A stretch of DNA of 64,000 nucleotides from Himantopus leucocephalus (taxonomy: Eukaryota; Chordata; Aves; Charadriiformes; Recurvirostridae): the NCBI GenBank assembly GCA_003993805.1, contig RSEF01000021.1, positions 101,440-165,439 on the forward strand, in the 5' to 3' direction. Positions 11,901-23,900 of the stretch are shown piece after piece. The notes beneath the pieces are model-generated. The model was given only the letters and a program-made list of their open reading frames with translations, did not search any database and was not told where the DNA came from. A program made the position numbers and the translations under genes. Position 1 is the first letter of the stretch. The number at the start of each line of letters is the position of its first letter.

Positions 11901-14900
11901 GAGCAGATTGGGGAGGTTTTGTCTGAGCAGTTTTCAGCCAGAAAAAGCCTGACTGCATTTCCCCAAACCTCCCCGGAGAAGACAAAGGATTTACTAATGA
12001 AATTTCATTAGCGCAGACATTCTCTTGTCAGAGCAAGAGTAAAATTTCATTTGGAAAGGCATGATTTCTCATTGCTTTTGACAAGGTTGAGGGGATTCGC
12101 AGCACAGCTCCTCTCTGAGTATAAGGGAAGAACACCCCACGAGTAACAGAGGTTGCCTTGTCACGTGGAAACGCAACCAGCTCTGGGGTGCAACCAGCCG
12201 CTTCATGCTGCGTGCTGCTGACACAAACGCCCAGCCAAACTGTGATGGCAAGGGGTGACGCCCTAGGGACAGGGCTTTGGATCCATTTCCCCCTCTCCTG
12301 ACCTTGAACCGCAGCTCCAGTGCTTGCAGGGAAGCGGCTGCTTTGGAGGTGCAGGGACAGTCTAGCTGGGCTACTTATTTGCTCGCTCCTCTCCTTCTCC
12401 GCACACTGGAGGGCAACTTGGGAAGCTTGTAAATAATTATGTGGCCAAAGCTAGAGCTGCTTTGAAAATCTCCAGGGAAGCCAGTTCTCCGGGGCTTCCC
12501 TTGATTTCCTGACAGGTTTGGATAAAACATCCAAAGCAAACAGACTCGCTCAAGCCTCGGGAGATCTGTCATCCCTCCTGCAAACCCCTCCGGCTCTTTG
12601 CAGAGGTACAGCCGAAGAGACTTATTTGTCAGACAAGCAAATTGGCAGAGCAGCGACAGAAGCTTGATTAGAAAGACAGGGGCATCACACCCACGCTTGT
12701 ACAGAGGAAAATCTGACCGGTGTCCGTGTCTGATTCTCCCCCGGGATCTCTGCCCACCCCCAGGTGATCGGGGGCACGCTCGGCGGAGCAGCAGCCCTCC
12801 GAGTCTCTGGAGTGGTTCCAGCTCTCCACGCCTGCTCCCTCCTCCTGGGAGTGAAAGAAAACAGAGCTGCCCGACTCCTGGGAACGCATCATGCTGTAAC
12901 GTCGCCTCTTGTCCTGGGGGAAAGCAAAGAGAGGGAATAGGTCCTACCATCGTGTCCGTCAGCTGGCTCCCAGCCGAGAGGAGCCACTGCTTGGGCACTA
13001 GCACCCTTATCCGCTGAGTTCCTATTTCTCCCCAATGTCTCACCCACCATCTCCCTTGAGGACAGAGTGGGAAAGCAAGAGACACCTCCTGAACACGCAC
13101 AAAGAGCCGAGATGCCCGTTTGTGCATGTGCACACCAACAGCCCCCGCTCCCGGGACAGCCCCACCAGCCAGCGCAGCGTGGACTCACAGATCTGGGGTT
13201 GGAGATGTACGGGGAGGTGTCGCAGATGATGCCGTAGCCGACCAGGCGGTCACCAGGGAAGAGGCAACTGGTCCTGACAGGGGAAACCAAGACCTCGGTG
13301 CTCTCGGGAAAGACCCACTCCACGGACACGTCACTCAGGACCGGCGCCATCGCCTTCTTCAGTGACTTGATCATCTGAGGCACAACGCAGAGGGGAGCGG
13401 TTATACAGCAACTGGACGTTGCGTGTGCTACAGTGCACGCACCGTGCGTTGCACGGAAGGGGAAAATTTCCCCAAACAAATCACCAGCTCATCCCTGCCC
13501 TCTCCTGACCTTAGGTGGGAGCCTGCTCGCTCTTAGACTGCTCTGACACCCGTCCCAGCACCCCCAGCCCCTTGGCACAGTTCTACCAAGGGCAGCAGAG
13601 CAGATATTGATAAAGCACAGGACTGATCTCACACTGCATGTTGCCAGCCCAGAGCAAGGTGGCAGCTTGTGGCCAGAGGTGTCTTGCTCCGGTGTGAGGC
13701 AGCATCCCCTGCTTCACCCCCCAGCACCCCGGTAAAGCTGTTGGCTTTCACTTGTCCGAGCCCCAGCCCTGCCCCAAGCCCCGACGCTCACGCACCGACT
13801 GACGGCACTGCTATTTTTGGTATAGGTCCTTGCTGGCACAAGCTGCTGCCGGAGTTCAGCAATGCTCTGCCAATTACACATGTGGAGAAGACCAATATCC
13901 GTGAATATCTCATGGACAAACCTACCAGGGAGCCATCCACAAGAGCTTCCCTGCGCACCAGGGGAAGAGAACACCAGATTTAGAAGCAGAACAGCTCAAC
14001 TGTTCTCTATTGTTCACTGCTTTTTCACAGGCTCAGGAAGACACACCAGGCTGTGTTTTATAAGGCCATTAATTGATGCCTCAGACTGCTGAAGGCACCA
14101 AGCTGCACAACCCGCAAAGCTCTTTATTAATAGCTCTATAAAAAAAACGAACCTCCCTTCACTGTCTTTGCTTTTAATTTACATCAGAAATGCTGATACC
14201 GTTCTGTCTTAGAGAGGTTTTTGTCTGCTCCAGGTTCCTGCAGAGGGGTGGACTGCTGAACTCCTCCTTTTGAGATCAAGAACGCAGCCACCAGCTTTTT
14301 AGAGATATTTAGGAGATAAAGACCCAATTCTCTCTGGGTTTAGTCATCCAGCGGACGACAGGCTAGGCACCTTGCTTTCACCAGGGGACAGAGCCATTCT
14401 CACACCGGATTTGAGGCACATCGGTTTACTCAGTCCTCATGGGGAGAGTGGAAATGAAGAGCCCCCCCCCTTTGCTTTAAAGTTGGCTTAATAGGCAAAG
14501 CTATCGCAGCGTATTTCTCTCCCTCAGACCCTGGGTACTTCTCGCCTGAGCAACGCCAGGGCTGAGCCTGACTTCAAAACTAATTGGCTGCTTTGATGCC
14601 GGTTCCTCTGCCCTCGCCGGTGTCTGAGGCAGCAGCTACCTTTGAAGCCAAAGCTGCTGCATCACGGCTATCGCTTCTCCCCATCCTCGCGCAGAGGGTA
14701 AACACACCCTCCCACTCCCTCTGACAGCCGGAGATGAAGATGCTCTTTCATCGCCTCCCGCTCGCCCACCTGCTGCCGAGTGGGAGTTGGAAAGGCAGCA
14801 CCGGGATGGGGAATAAGACCCGCTAGTGAGCCGTGGCCTCCCCCTCGCTGAACCAGAGCATCGGTACAGCCTTACGAGGTGACCCCCTGGGAGCGGGCAG

Positions 14901-17900
14901 CTGTACCTTGGGCTGCAGCCTCTCGCCCTCTGCCAGGAACTCGGCGATGCCCCTGGACACGGCAGCCAGCCCCCGAACCAGCCTCCTGCAGGCGTTTGGC
15001 CCGATGCCGAAGCTGTAGCACCTGCAAAGGGACAGGGAGGGTCAGGATCCCGGGGACGAAGCCACCCCAACCCCACGCAGCTCACCCACTCCCTGCAGGC
15101 AGAAGACAACAAACCACCCCCGGCTTTATCCCACTGCTATGCAGTTGTCCAGCATGTCCAGAGCTAAATAAACCAGCTCCTCTTTTAGGTGGTTGGCAGG
15201 AGGGTCGGGAATGGGCATCCCCCTCCGCTCAGCAGACCTCAGATCCCTTCCCCGAAGAGCAGCCTTCAGCTGCGACGCTCAGGGGCTTCCCAGCAGGACC
15301 CAGCAGGACCCCAAGCCCTTGCCTCCTCTGCAAACACAAACAAGCAGCTTCGCTGCCAGTTCAGCTCTTTTCCCTGCTGAGTGTCTGTGGTCAATAGCAC
15401 TAAAGACCCAGTAATTATCTCTGCTCACAATTAAAATAAACCTCTTCTCAAGGAAAGGGGAACCAGCCAGGCGAGGCTGCTCCCCCGACTCCCGGTTCAA
15501 TGAGTCAGGATTTGGTTTTGGCTGAAGGCTGCAAACCTGGAGCCGAGCTGGAGCCTGGGCAGGGAGGGCAGGAGTGAGCCGTGCCTGGTGGGGATGGACG
15601 CGGTAGGAAGCCAGGAGGGACGGGGACGGGTGGGATACGGCGTTCAGCCAGGGCAGCGGCTAGCTGAGGAAGAAACCACCTTCAGCAGCGAACTGCATCT
15701 GCACAAGGGGCTTTTCTCTTAGAGGTTTTTATTCCCCAGCCTGGCTGCAAATCTTAGGTGAGCCTCACACCCTCTTAAATAAGGCTCTGATCCTCTTTTG
15801 AGACAGGGGCCACAAAGACGACTCGGCGAAGCGCTGGGCACTGCCTTCCAGGGTCACCCAAGACCACACTATATCTCTAATTGCATTTAGCCCACCGCCG
15901 TGCCTCTGTAAGAGCGAGGGATGTGCTGCCCTATACAGCTGGGAAACCGTTAAAACTCCATATAGTAAAAAAAAAGGACAGAGCAGCTTCCCTGATAAGC
16001 CCTGAAGTCCGAAGGATGGAAGAGGAATAAGGTTTTCTCACATTTTTCTTAGGTTTCATGCCCCTTAAAGAGGCAGAGGAGAAACCAGACCAGCCTGTCA
16101 TCAGAGCTGGCGAACCAGGCTGGGAGCTGGATGCACAAATTAGTTGCTTTTTACATTGCTGTCTTTCAGCATATTCAGTTCTGCGCAGCCCCATCCTGGA
16201 AGCAGCTGGGGCCAGACCCAGATGTGCTTTAAAAAAAAAAAAAAAATAAAAAAAACCCGGCGAGGAAGATTGTTCGTGTGTCAATCTCTCCTAGCAGGAA
16301 GCATCAGACGAGAGCCTGTGAAGTTGTCAGCCCAATTATCCTGCTTTTGATTGTTTAAAAAGCATCTGAACTTCTGGGATCTGTTCCAAACCCTTTGAGG
16401 TTCTCCCATGGCTCATACCCGCAATCTCTCCTGCCTCTGTCTCTGAAGCAGGGATGTCTGTGAGATGGAGCCGTGTTCAAGGAGAAGCGTGTCCCCCACC
16501 ATGCCAGGCTTTCGCCCCCGCAGCGGCGAGCCCTGCTGCCCTCCGTACCTGGTGGAGCAGGAGTGGTTTCGCAGCAGCTCCAGGACCTTCCCCGTGTTGC
16601 TGATGGCCCCATCTGTCAGCAGAAAGAGCAGTCGGGGATGGCCCCTGTGGATGGGCTGCCGAATGACCCACTTCAAAGGTGATAAGATGTTGGTGCCACC
16701 CATATCGGCCCGGATCCTCTTGATGTTCTCGCAGGCAACTGCCAAGCTCTCCTGCCCAAAGGAGCAGCAGAATCGTCAGCTTCTGCACCGGCGCCCTCCG
16801 AGCACCAAGGAAAGGCGTCTCCCCCTTCACCCACCTCGCAGTAAGTCCGACTGGCAGGAAAGAGGGTCTTGAAAGTGGACCCAAACCCAATGATGTTGAA
16901 GAGACACGCTGGCATCAGGCTCTTGAGAATGACCAACAGAGCATCCTGGGGGGTGGAAAGCAAGCAGACGTCGGGCACGCTGGGTCTCTCCCTGGCTGCC
17001 CCAGCTTCACCAGTAGAAGCTCTGCCCAGGTCCCACCTTGCCATCAACACCTTACTCCCACCTGCATTTTTCTACATGCATTTGATAATAAAACAACTGT
17101 TTCTTTCACATGCGCTGCGTGTGAAACCACTGCATATTACTCTGCTCTTTCCAAAGTCCCGTAATGATATTTGGGTCCCAAAGCAGTGAAGAAAATGGGG
17201 AGCCTTCAAAAAAAAAAAAAAAAAAGGGCTGAACAAATTTTTCTGTTTGTTTTTAACTGATTAAATTTGTGCTTGCAATACGGTACTGCAGCACAGAGCT
17301 AGTGGGTGAGAAGCAGAGTGTGAAATTGAGAAGTGCGACACGCAATGCATTTCAATGTCCAAACTTGCAGAAAATAAACAAACAGCTTAAAGTTACACAA
17401 AAGGAAAAGCCTCCCCCATCCCCAATTCTCTTGTATTCATAGCTGGCATCAATTAAAATAACTGGGAGAGACAGATTTAAGCTATTTTCTTTACCAGAGG
17501 TGGTTATCTAACTTGCCTATTCCTGGTCTTTACATAAGGCAAGAGCATTTTAAATTGTCTCAGACATCTGTGATGGCCATGGACAACTCCAGCACAGAGC
17601 TTGTGTTAGCAGCAACCGGCCAAGAGCTGCCCAAGGAGCTCCTGAGCTTGCAGGGGCAGCAGGAGCAATTAGCGTGGCCGGAGAGGGAGGCCAATTTAAA
17701 GCAAAGTGCTGGCAGTGTTGAGGAGCAGCTCGGTTCTTTTTGTTTATATGCTGATAAAGGCAGACTCCTGCCAGTCTGCCTAGGGCAGCAGAAACCCTAG
17801 AGCCAGCCCCAGGAGAAGAGCTGCCAAGGTCAAACGAGCAAGAGCAGCCTCCTTGCTTCGTCATACGCGGTGGCAAAGACCGAGTAACCGCAGAGGGCGA

Positions 17901-20900
17901 GTGCTGGAGCTGCACGCAGAGAAACCCCCCGCCTGGGAAGGGCCACGGGGAGAGGGGTGGCGGGTCGGTCCGCTTCCCAACCCCTGTAAGACTCAGCAGC
18001 AGGGCAGAGCTGGAGCCCTGCAAATCAGTGAAATAACATATGAGAACAGGGCTGCCCTTTAAACAGGCTCCAGAGGACTTTAAACCAAGCTGTTATCTCA
18101 AACCTACGAGAATATATTTATACCGCCGCTCCCCAGATGGCTCCTGGGATGCCGGCTCTTCCAAATCTCAACGCTGACATCCCATCTCAGAACTAATCAC
18201 AAGGAAAAAAAAAAAAAAAAACGGATTTCCAAATATTTTTCCCAAAGTGGGCAACCGACGCCTACTTTCCGTTTCAGCAAACGGAAAGATTTATTGCTTC
18301 TTGTGGTTAATATTGATCTTGATCCTGTTGCACTCAATATCTATATGGCAGCTCAATAAGGAGAGATGTTTGCCTCCAGAGAAGTCAATTCCCAGTTATT
18401 AGTCTAGTGTTGCCAGCGAGCCCACCCGGTGCGGGCACCGCCACGGGCCTGGCTCTTCTCCCCACTTGCATCAGGATGGGAAAGGAACCAGCCGCAGGAA
18501 ATTTAAACCCCTGAACTTTCCACCCCAGCCACTTTGGCCGAGTGCCCTCCTGCTCGGCAGCGAACCGCGTCCTCCCGGCTGCACGCAGCCAGCCCGCGCC
18601 GCCACCGTCCCCTCCCCGTTTGCATCTCTACCGGCACCACCGCTCTGCAGCTCAGCTTTCCTCGCCGCGCACGTCCAAGCCCTGCCACGCTGCTCACCCA
18701 GCAAGCTGAGGACGATTCAAATGTCTCCATCAAGCGTAACCCACCCAAACCCACCAAGAACAGCCCCTGCCACGAGGTCCCCGAGATTTGCAAGTCATAA
18801 ACAAGGATGGGGGACTCAAAAGAGAGACAGTGGTTTTCTCCCTTGAGGTATCTCCTCCGAAATCTTCGATAACTCCCCTGAAATATTTTTCCAGAAGGGG
18901 AACAGCCTTTTTCCTGTTTTTTACAGCCCTCTTGCGGATGGGACTCTCGGTTCAGGACCTCTCAGAGAAGGGCTCTGTCCCTGCAGGGTCCCCATCCCCA
19001 TGGGACCAACTGGCCTCCATGGAGGCTGCAGAGACCGCAGTGTCCAAACCCAGACGCACTGTGAGTCGGAAAGCAAAAATCTGGCCTGGGACAGAGATGC
19101 CTCCTGATTCCCAGGCTCCGAAACGTGCCGAGGGAAGGGGGTACCACCTCAGAGACATCCCAGCCCCTCTGGTGGATGCAGGGACAGGGGACAGCCTCCC
19201 TGTCCCAGGGGACCCGTTGCAGCCATCCTCAGGCTCCCCGCATCCCGATCCTTGCTGCCGGAGGTGGCTGTCCTCCGGCAGTTCCCATGGAAACCGGAGA
19301 CAGATGGGTAAGGAGATGGGCTAGAAGATGCTCCCTGCCGCGCACCCTGGGTGGCGAGTCCTGCAGAAGGGGGTGCAGCCGTACCCAGGGGAGCGTTTGG
19401 ATCCAAATCCGGGTGGTGTCTGTGTCAGGAAAGGGTGTGAGCAGGACACCTGGGGACACACCAGCTCAGTGAATCTGTCTAAATGCAACCGAAGCCCTCG
19501 GATGAAGCCTGCCTCTGTAATTCCCTCGCTGCCCTCGACGAAGTTGCATGTGGCAGCACAGACCCCTGCCCCGCTCAGGAGGATGCAATATTCATCAAGC
19601 TATTGGGGCTTACCCGGCCCCGAAAATCATGACAGAAACTTTCCAAAAGAGCCAGAGACTGCAGCTTCCCACTGAGACCTGCCAGCTGGCAGGCATCAGA
19701 CACCAACCTGGCCTCCAAAGCACGTTAGGCAGGGATAACGATAATTAGTTACCGGAGTGATGGAGATGGACAGAGCGGTGCCCAGCAGGCTGAGGGCAGG
19801 AACCTCTCCAGATCCTTCAGGCAGCGGCACAAAGCCAAGCCCGGCTCTCATGGAGCAACCTGCAGCTGGGCAAGAGTCATATCTGACAGGGGAACCTCAG
19901 AACCTCAAAATAACATGGCATGGCCTTTCTACGGCTCCTTTTTTATCCAGAGGTCTCAGCACACCTCCCGTAACCCTCCACCAGGCTGCTGGTGTTCATA
20001 TGTGTTTGAAAAAGGGATGCATCATCTTCAAACGACTTCTGTGGGTGCAGAGAGGTGCCCATCAGCAAAATGTCTCCTGATGCCTGGTCAGCACATCGCT
20101 CTGAAGCTTCCCTTGGAGCTCCCTAGGCAGCGATTGCCCCAAGCCCTCCCGGAGACAGGGAGAACTGGAGAAAGAATGTGCACGCCAGTAAGAGAGGGAG
20201 AGAAAACATCTTTGCGTTTGATGTGCTGATAGGAGGAAGAGGAAGAAGAACAGAACGGGGGAGAGTCAGCTTCGCTGCAGGTACCTAACAAGCCTCACGG
20301 TTGAGATGACTAAAGCTACAGCATATAATTACCCCCCATCCCCTCATAATGAACACTCATCAGCACTCAGCAACCCCCACTGCTCTCTAATACTCATCCC
20401 TCGTTGGCACGCAGGCACTTCCCCTCCTGCGTGGTACCTTGACGCGGTTGATGTTCACGCCGCTCATGCTTTTGCTGCGATCTACGAGGAAGATAAACTC
20501 TCCTTGGGCTTTCTGGAGGTCCGGCTGGACTGTCCTCAAGTCAGGGCAGAAGTTGAGCATGATGACGGGGTGGTGGGGGATGTCCTTGTTCAGCCGCTTC
20601 CTGATGATTTCCGTCTGCAAGAAAGAAGGTGAGAGCTTGAGAGGTTGATTTTTCTGCCCCATTTCACTTGGACGGGAATCAGAGCGGGGCTGCGTGCCCG
20701 AAGATGTAAGTACGTGGCCTTTTGTGGGCTCTTTCTGGCCTCAATGGTGACAACACCTAAGCTCAGGCTGTGCTGCAGGTTGTTCCGTCTGTACCCCCCT
20801 GTGGAGATGTTGCGTGGGTGAACGGGACTCCTGCCTCCTCCCAGCCGGCGTCACGCTTTCCCCGGGGGACAAAGGCTGGCAGGAAGCCTAAACCAGAGAC

Positions 20901-23900
20901 CCCCTGCACGCACGGACGAGAAGAAATTAAAATACCTGGCCCTACGCAGCATCTTGCAAAACTGATTCACCAAACATTTCATTAGATCCCTCCCGAAAAC
21001 GTGGTTCATTAGTGCAGTTTAGTATCACACTGAGGCACATCGGAGGTTTTGTCTGTGGTCGCTCAATAATGAAGTGCCAGATACAGCCCTCAGCGTGCTG
21101 TATTCACCGCTGCGATTCATTCCTGCCGCCTCTGGTTTGCTGGTTTTTTCTGCCCATTTCTTTTATCTTTTTTTCTTTGTACGGCTTGAAACGCTTTGTA
21201 AAACCAAACCCGTCGCTCAGGACATCGTTCGATAGGAACCCGCGTGATACATGTCTCCGTACTGCACATAGCTCTTACGGCGCTGCATTTTGCCTCAATT
21301 CTATTTCGAGTATCAATCTTCATTAAAAACGTGGTAAAATTAAACTGGAAAAAACCTCTTGTGATGGGTTTATAATCTGCTATTACGTGTGTATAAAGCA
21401 GTCCCGGGTTCACGGTCTGAGCTGCAGCGAGTCAGCGCATCCCTGCTTTCGAGGGAGCTCCGGGACCCCCGCATCAGCACAATCCGTGGCCTTTCATCCC
21501 TGGGTCTGCAGTGCGGAAACATCCACCGTAATAAGCAGCTCACTCCTCGGGGGCTTTGTTTGCCTTTTTTTTCCCCCCGCCCTGTTTCAAAGGCTGCTGT
21601 TTATGGCTGGTTTCGCCAGGAGTGAACCAGACCCCAAATAACTGGGCTTGTTTTCTCCAGCTGTGAGTCATATTCCTAGATCTACGAGCTAACGATCAAC
21701 CTTTATTTTACATAACTCACTAAACACAAGAGTCCCTGTGGATCAACACTCACACGCGGGCTTCGCTTTCGGCTGCGCTGCCTGAGTGCTGCTTCCCTGA
21801 CCCCTGTGAAAAGACGGTTCCCATTCACAGGAACAAGTTCCTCGCTGTCACCCCAGCTCTCACCCATCCTCCTGCATTTCGCTCTCATGCTTTGGAGCAT
21901 AAATTAATCGGTCACTGGGAAATAAAAGGGCTTTTTCCATCCCCATTTTCCTCCAGCCGTACGACATTATTTTGTTTAAGAGCTTTCCCAGCATGGATGT
22001 TTATCAAATTTCAGACTAGAGGGACCCTCTCTGCCCAAGGACCAAATCGTGGCCCCAGAGCTACCTGCAGCGCTCCCTGGGATGCTCTTGGGGACCCAAA
22101 ATGTAAAATCCCTGCTTGATCGGGATGAGCCCATAGCCTGGATTTCCTACTGACTTCAGAGTGAATTTTACAGGCAAGGCTTCAGCAAACAGCCTCGGAG
22201 CTGCTGCTACAGGTCAGCCAGAAAAGCAAACATCTCTTCTCCTCATCTCCCCTCCCCTGCGTTCCCCTTCACCCGTTATCCAATTACAGTAAACTAATCA
22301 GATCTTGTCGACTGCGAGTTGATTCCAGTGTGCATTCGTCCCAAACACCCTGCTAGCTGACGGGCATCCAAGGCTTTTGCATAACAAACCGAGGGATGAG
22401 AATTAATTATCATTTACTGCTGAAATTTCTGGGCTAATGCATTTAAGCCGCGAGGTGCCCAGTGTCATGCTCTGAGCAGCAGCCCGTAATCTACCCCAGC
22501 TATTCAGGGCATTTTTTCTGCTTCTTGCCCTTCTCCATACAGTTGCTTCCCAGTCCTCCTGGGGCAGAGGTGGGTTTCCTGCAGGGAAATGGCTCTGGAA
22601 TGATCCCCCCTTAGATAACTTGACGCGCTAAAGACACAGAAATAATTAGAGAGCCATCTGAGCCATAGCGTGGGAGTTTCATTTCGTTCCACCTGCCACA
22701 CGCTGAACACAATTAGAGGAGACGCCTGCCGTGCGAGCAAGCGCAGTCCCGATCCCTGCATCGCGCTGCAAGAGGAAAGCAAAGGGCGAAAGGAATGGGA
22801 AGAGGGTTGATGTGTGAAGGAGAAATCACAGCGGCACAGGGAGGTACCTCTGCAGCAGGTTCGGGATGTCTGCCAAGCGGGGGGCACAGGCTCAGACAGG
22901 TGGAGAATGAGTTTAAGGGGAAATGAGCACCCCTGGTCACAAACGAGAACACCGGTGCAGGTAAAAGAAGGAGCTGCCACCGTAAGCCCGGGGCTGTGGT
23001 TACACAAATGTGCCTTCGGTGAAGACGCCCACCCTGGAAATTCGGAGGGCCTCTTCACTGATCCCAGACACACTGATGTGGCAGCTCAGAAGCGCTGGGC
23101 TGTCACTCATCGCTTCAGAATTGCTGAAAGACAAGGCACAAATCCCAGAGCAGATATTTTTCTATTTGCTGATCAGCAGAACAAAGAGAAGTTTCTCCTA
23201 CCTTGTCTTCAGTTCAGCTCATTATTCCAAGCAAAATCACTTATTTCTCTCTGACAGCTATCCAGAAACAGTAAACATTTACTGAGCAATTAAAAGAATA
23301 TTTTATTCTATGTCATTGCAATAATTATAATACCCTTAATGCTATAACAATGTACCTATCTAATTATGCTATGCTAGACTAGCACTAATTATACACACAA
23401 TAACCATCTCAGAGCTTCTTCCACACTCAGTTTATCAGAAGCACTGCAGAATTTTCCCCTCTTCCTCCACGTAAGCCCTTCTCCAAGGGAGGATGCTGCA
23501 GAGCTTATTGGGCCAGTGTAACATCTGGTACTGGAAGCAAGCAAGCAATCAAGCAATCATTTACTTGCACAGTTCCAGTCCCACGGAAAGCCTCAGCTAA
23601 CACCTGCAGCTTTTGCTTCTCACCTTTTTCTCAGCACTGGGGTCTTTCTTAGTGCCTTTAATGAAATCATTCTTCCCCTTCAGGTGTCGTTCATACTCTG
23701 CAGGTGTCATATCACCTTCTTCCATTAAGACGTGAGGCATGTGGGGCTCTGGAAATGCAAAGAGTCGGGTGAAAAACCACCTTAGCTAAACTTCAGGTTT
23801 GGGAGAGATGCAGGCACCCTCGGTTGTGAAAACAGAGCAGTATCTCTGAGCTTGGGCAGCATGGACAACCTTGAGAAGGTCTGGGATTATCTCCTAGGAA

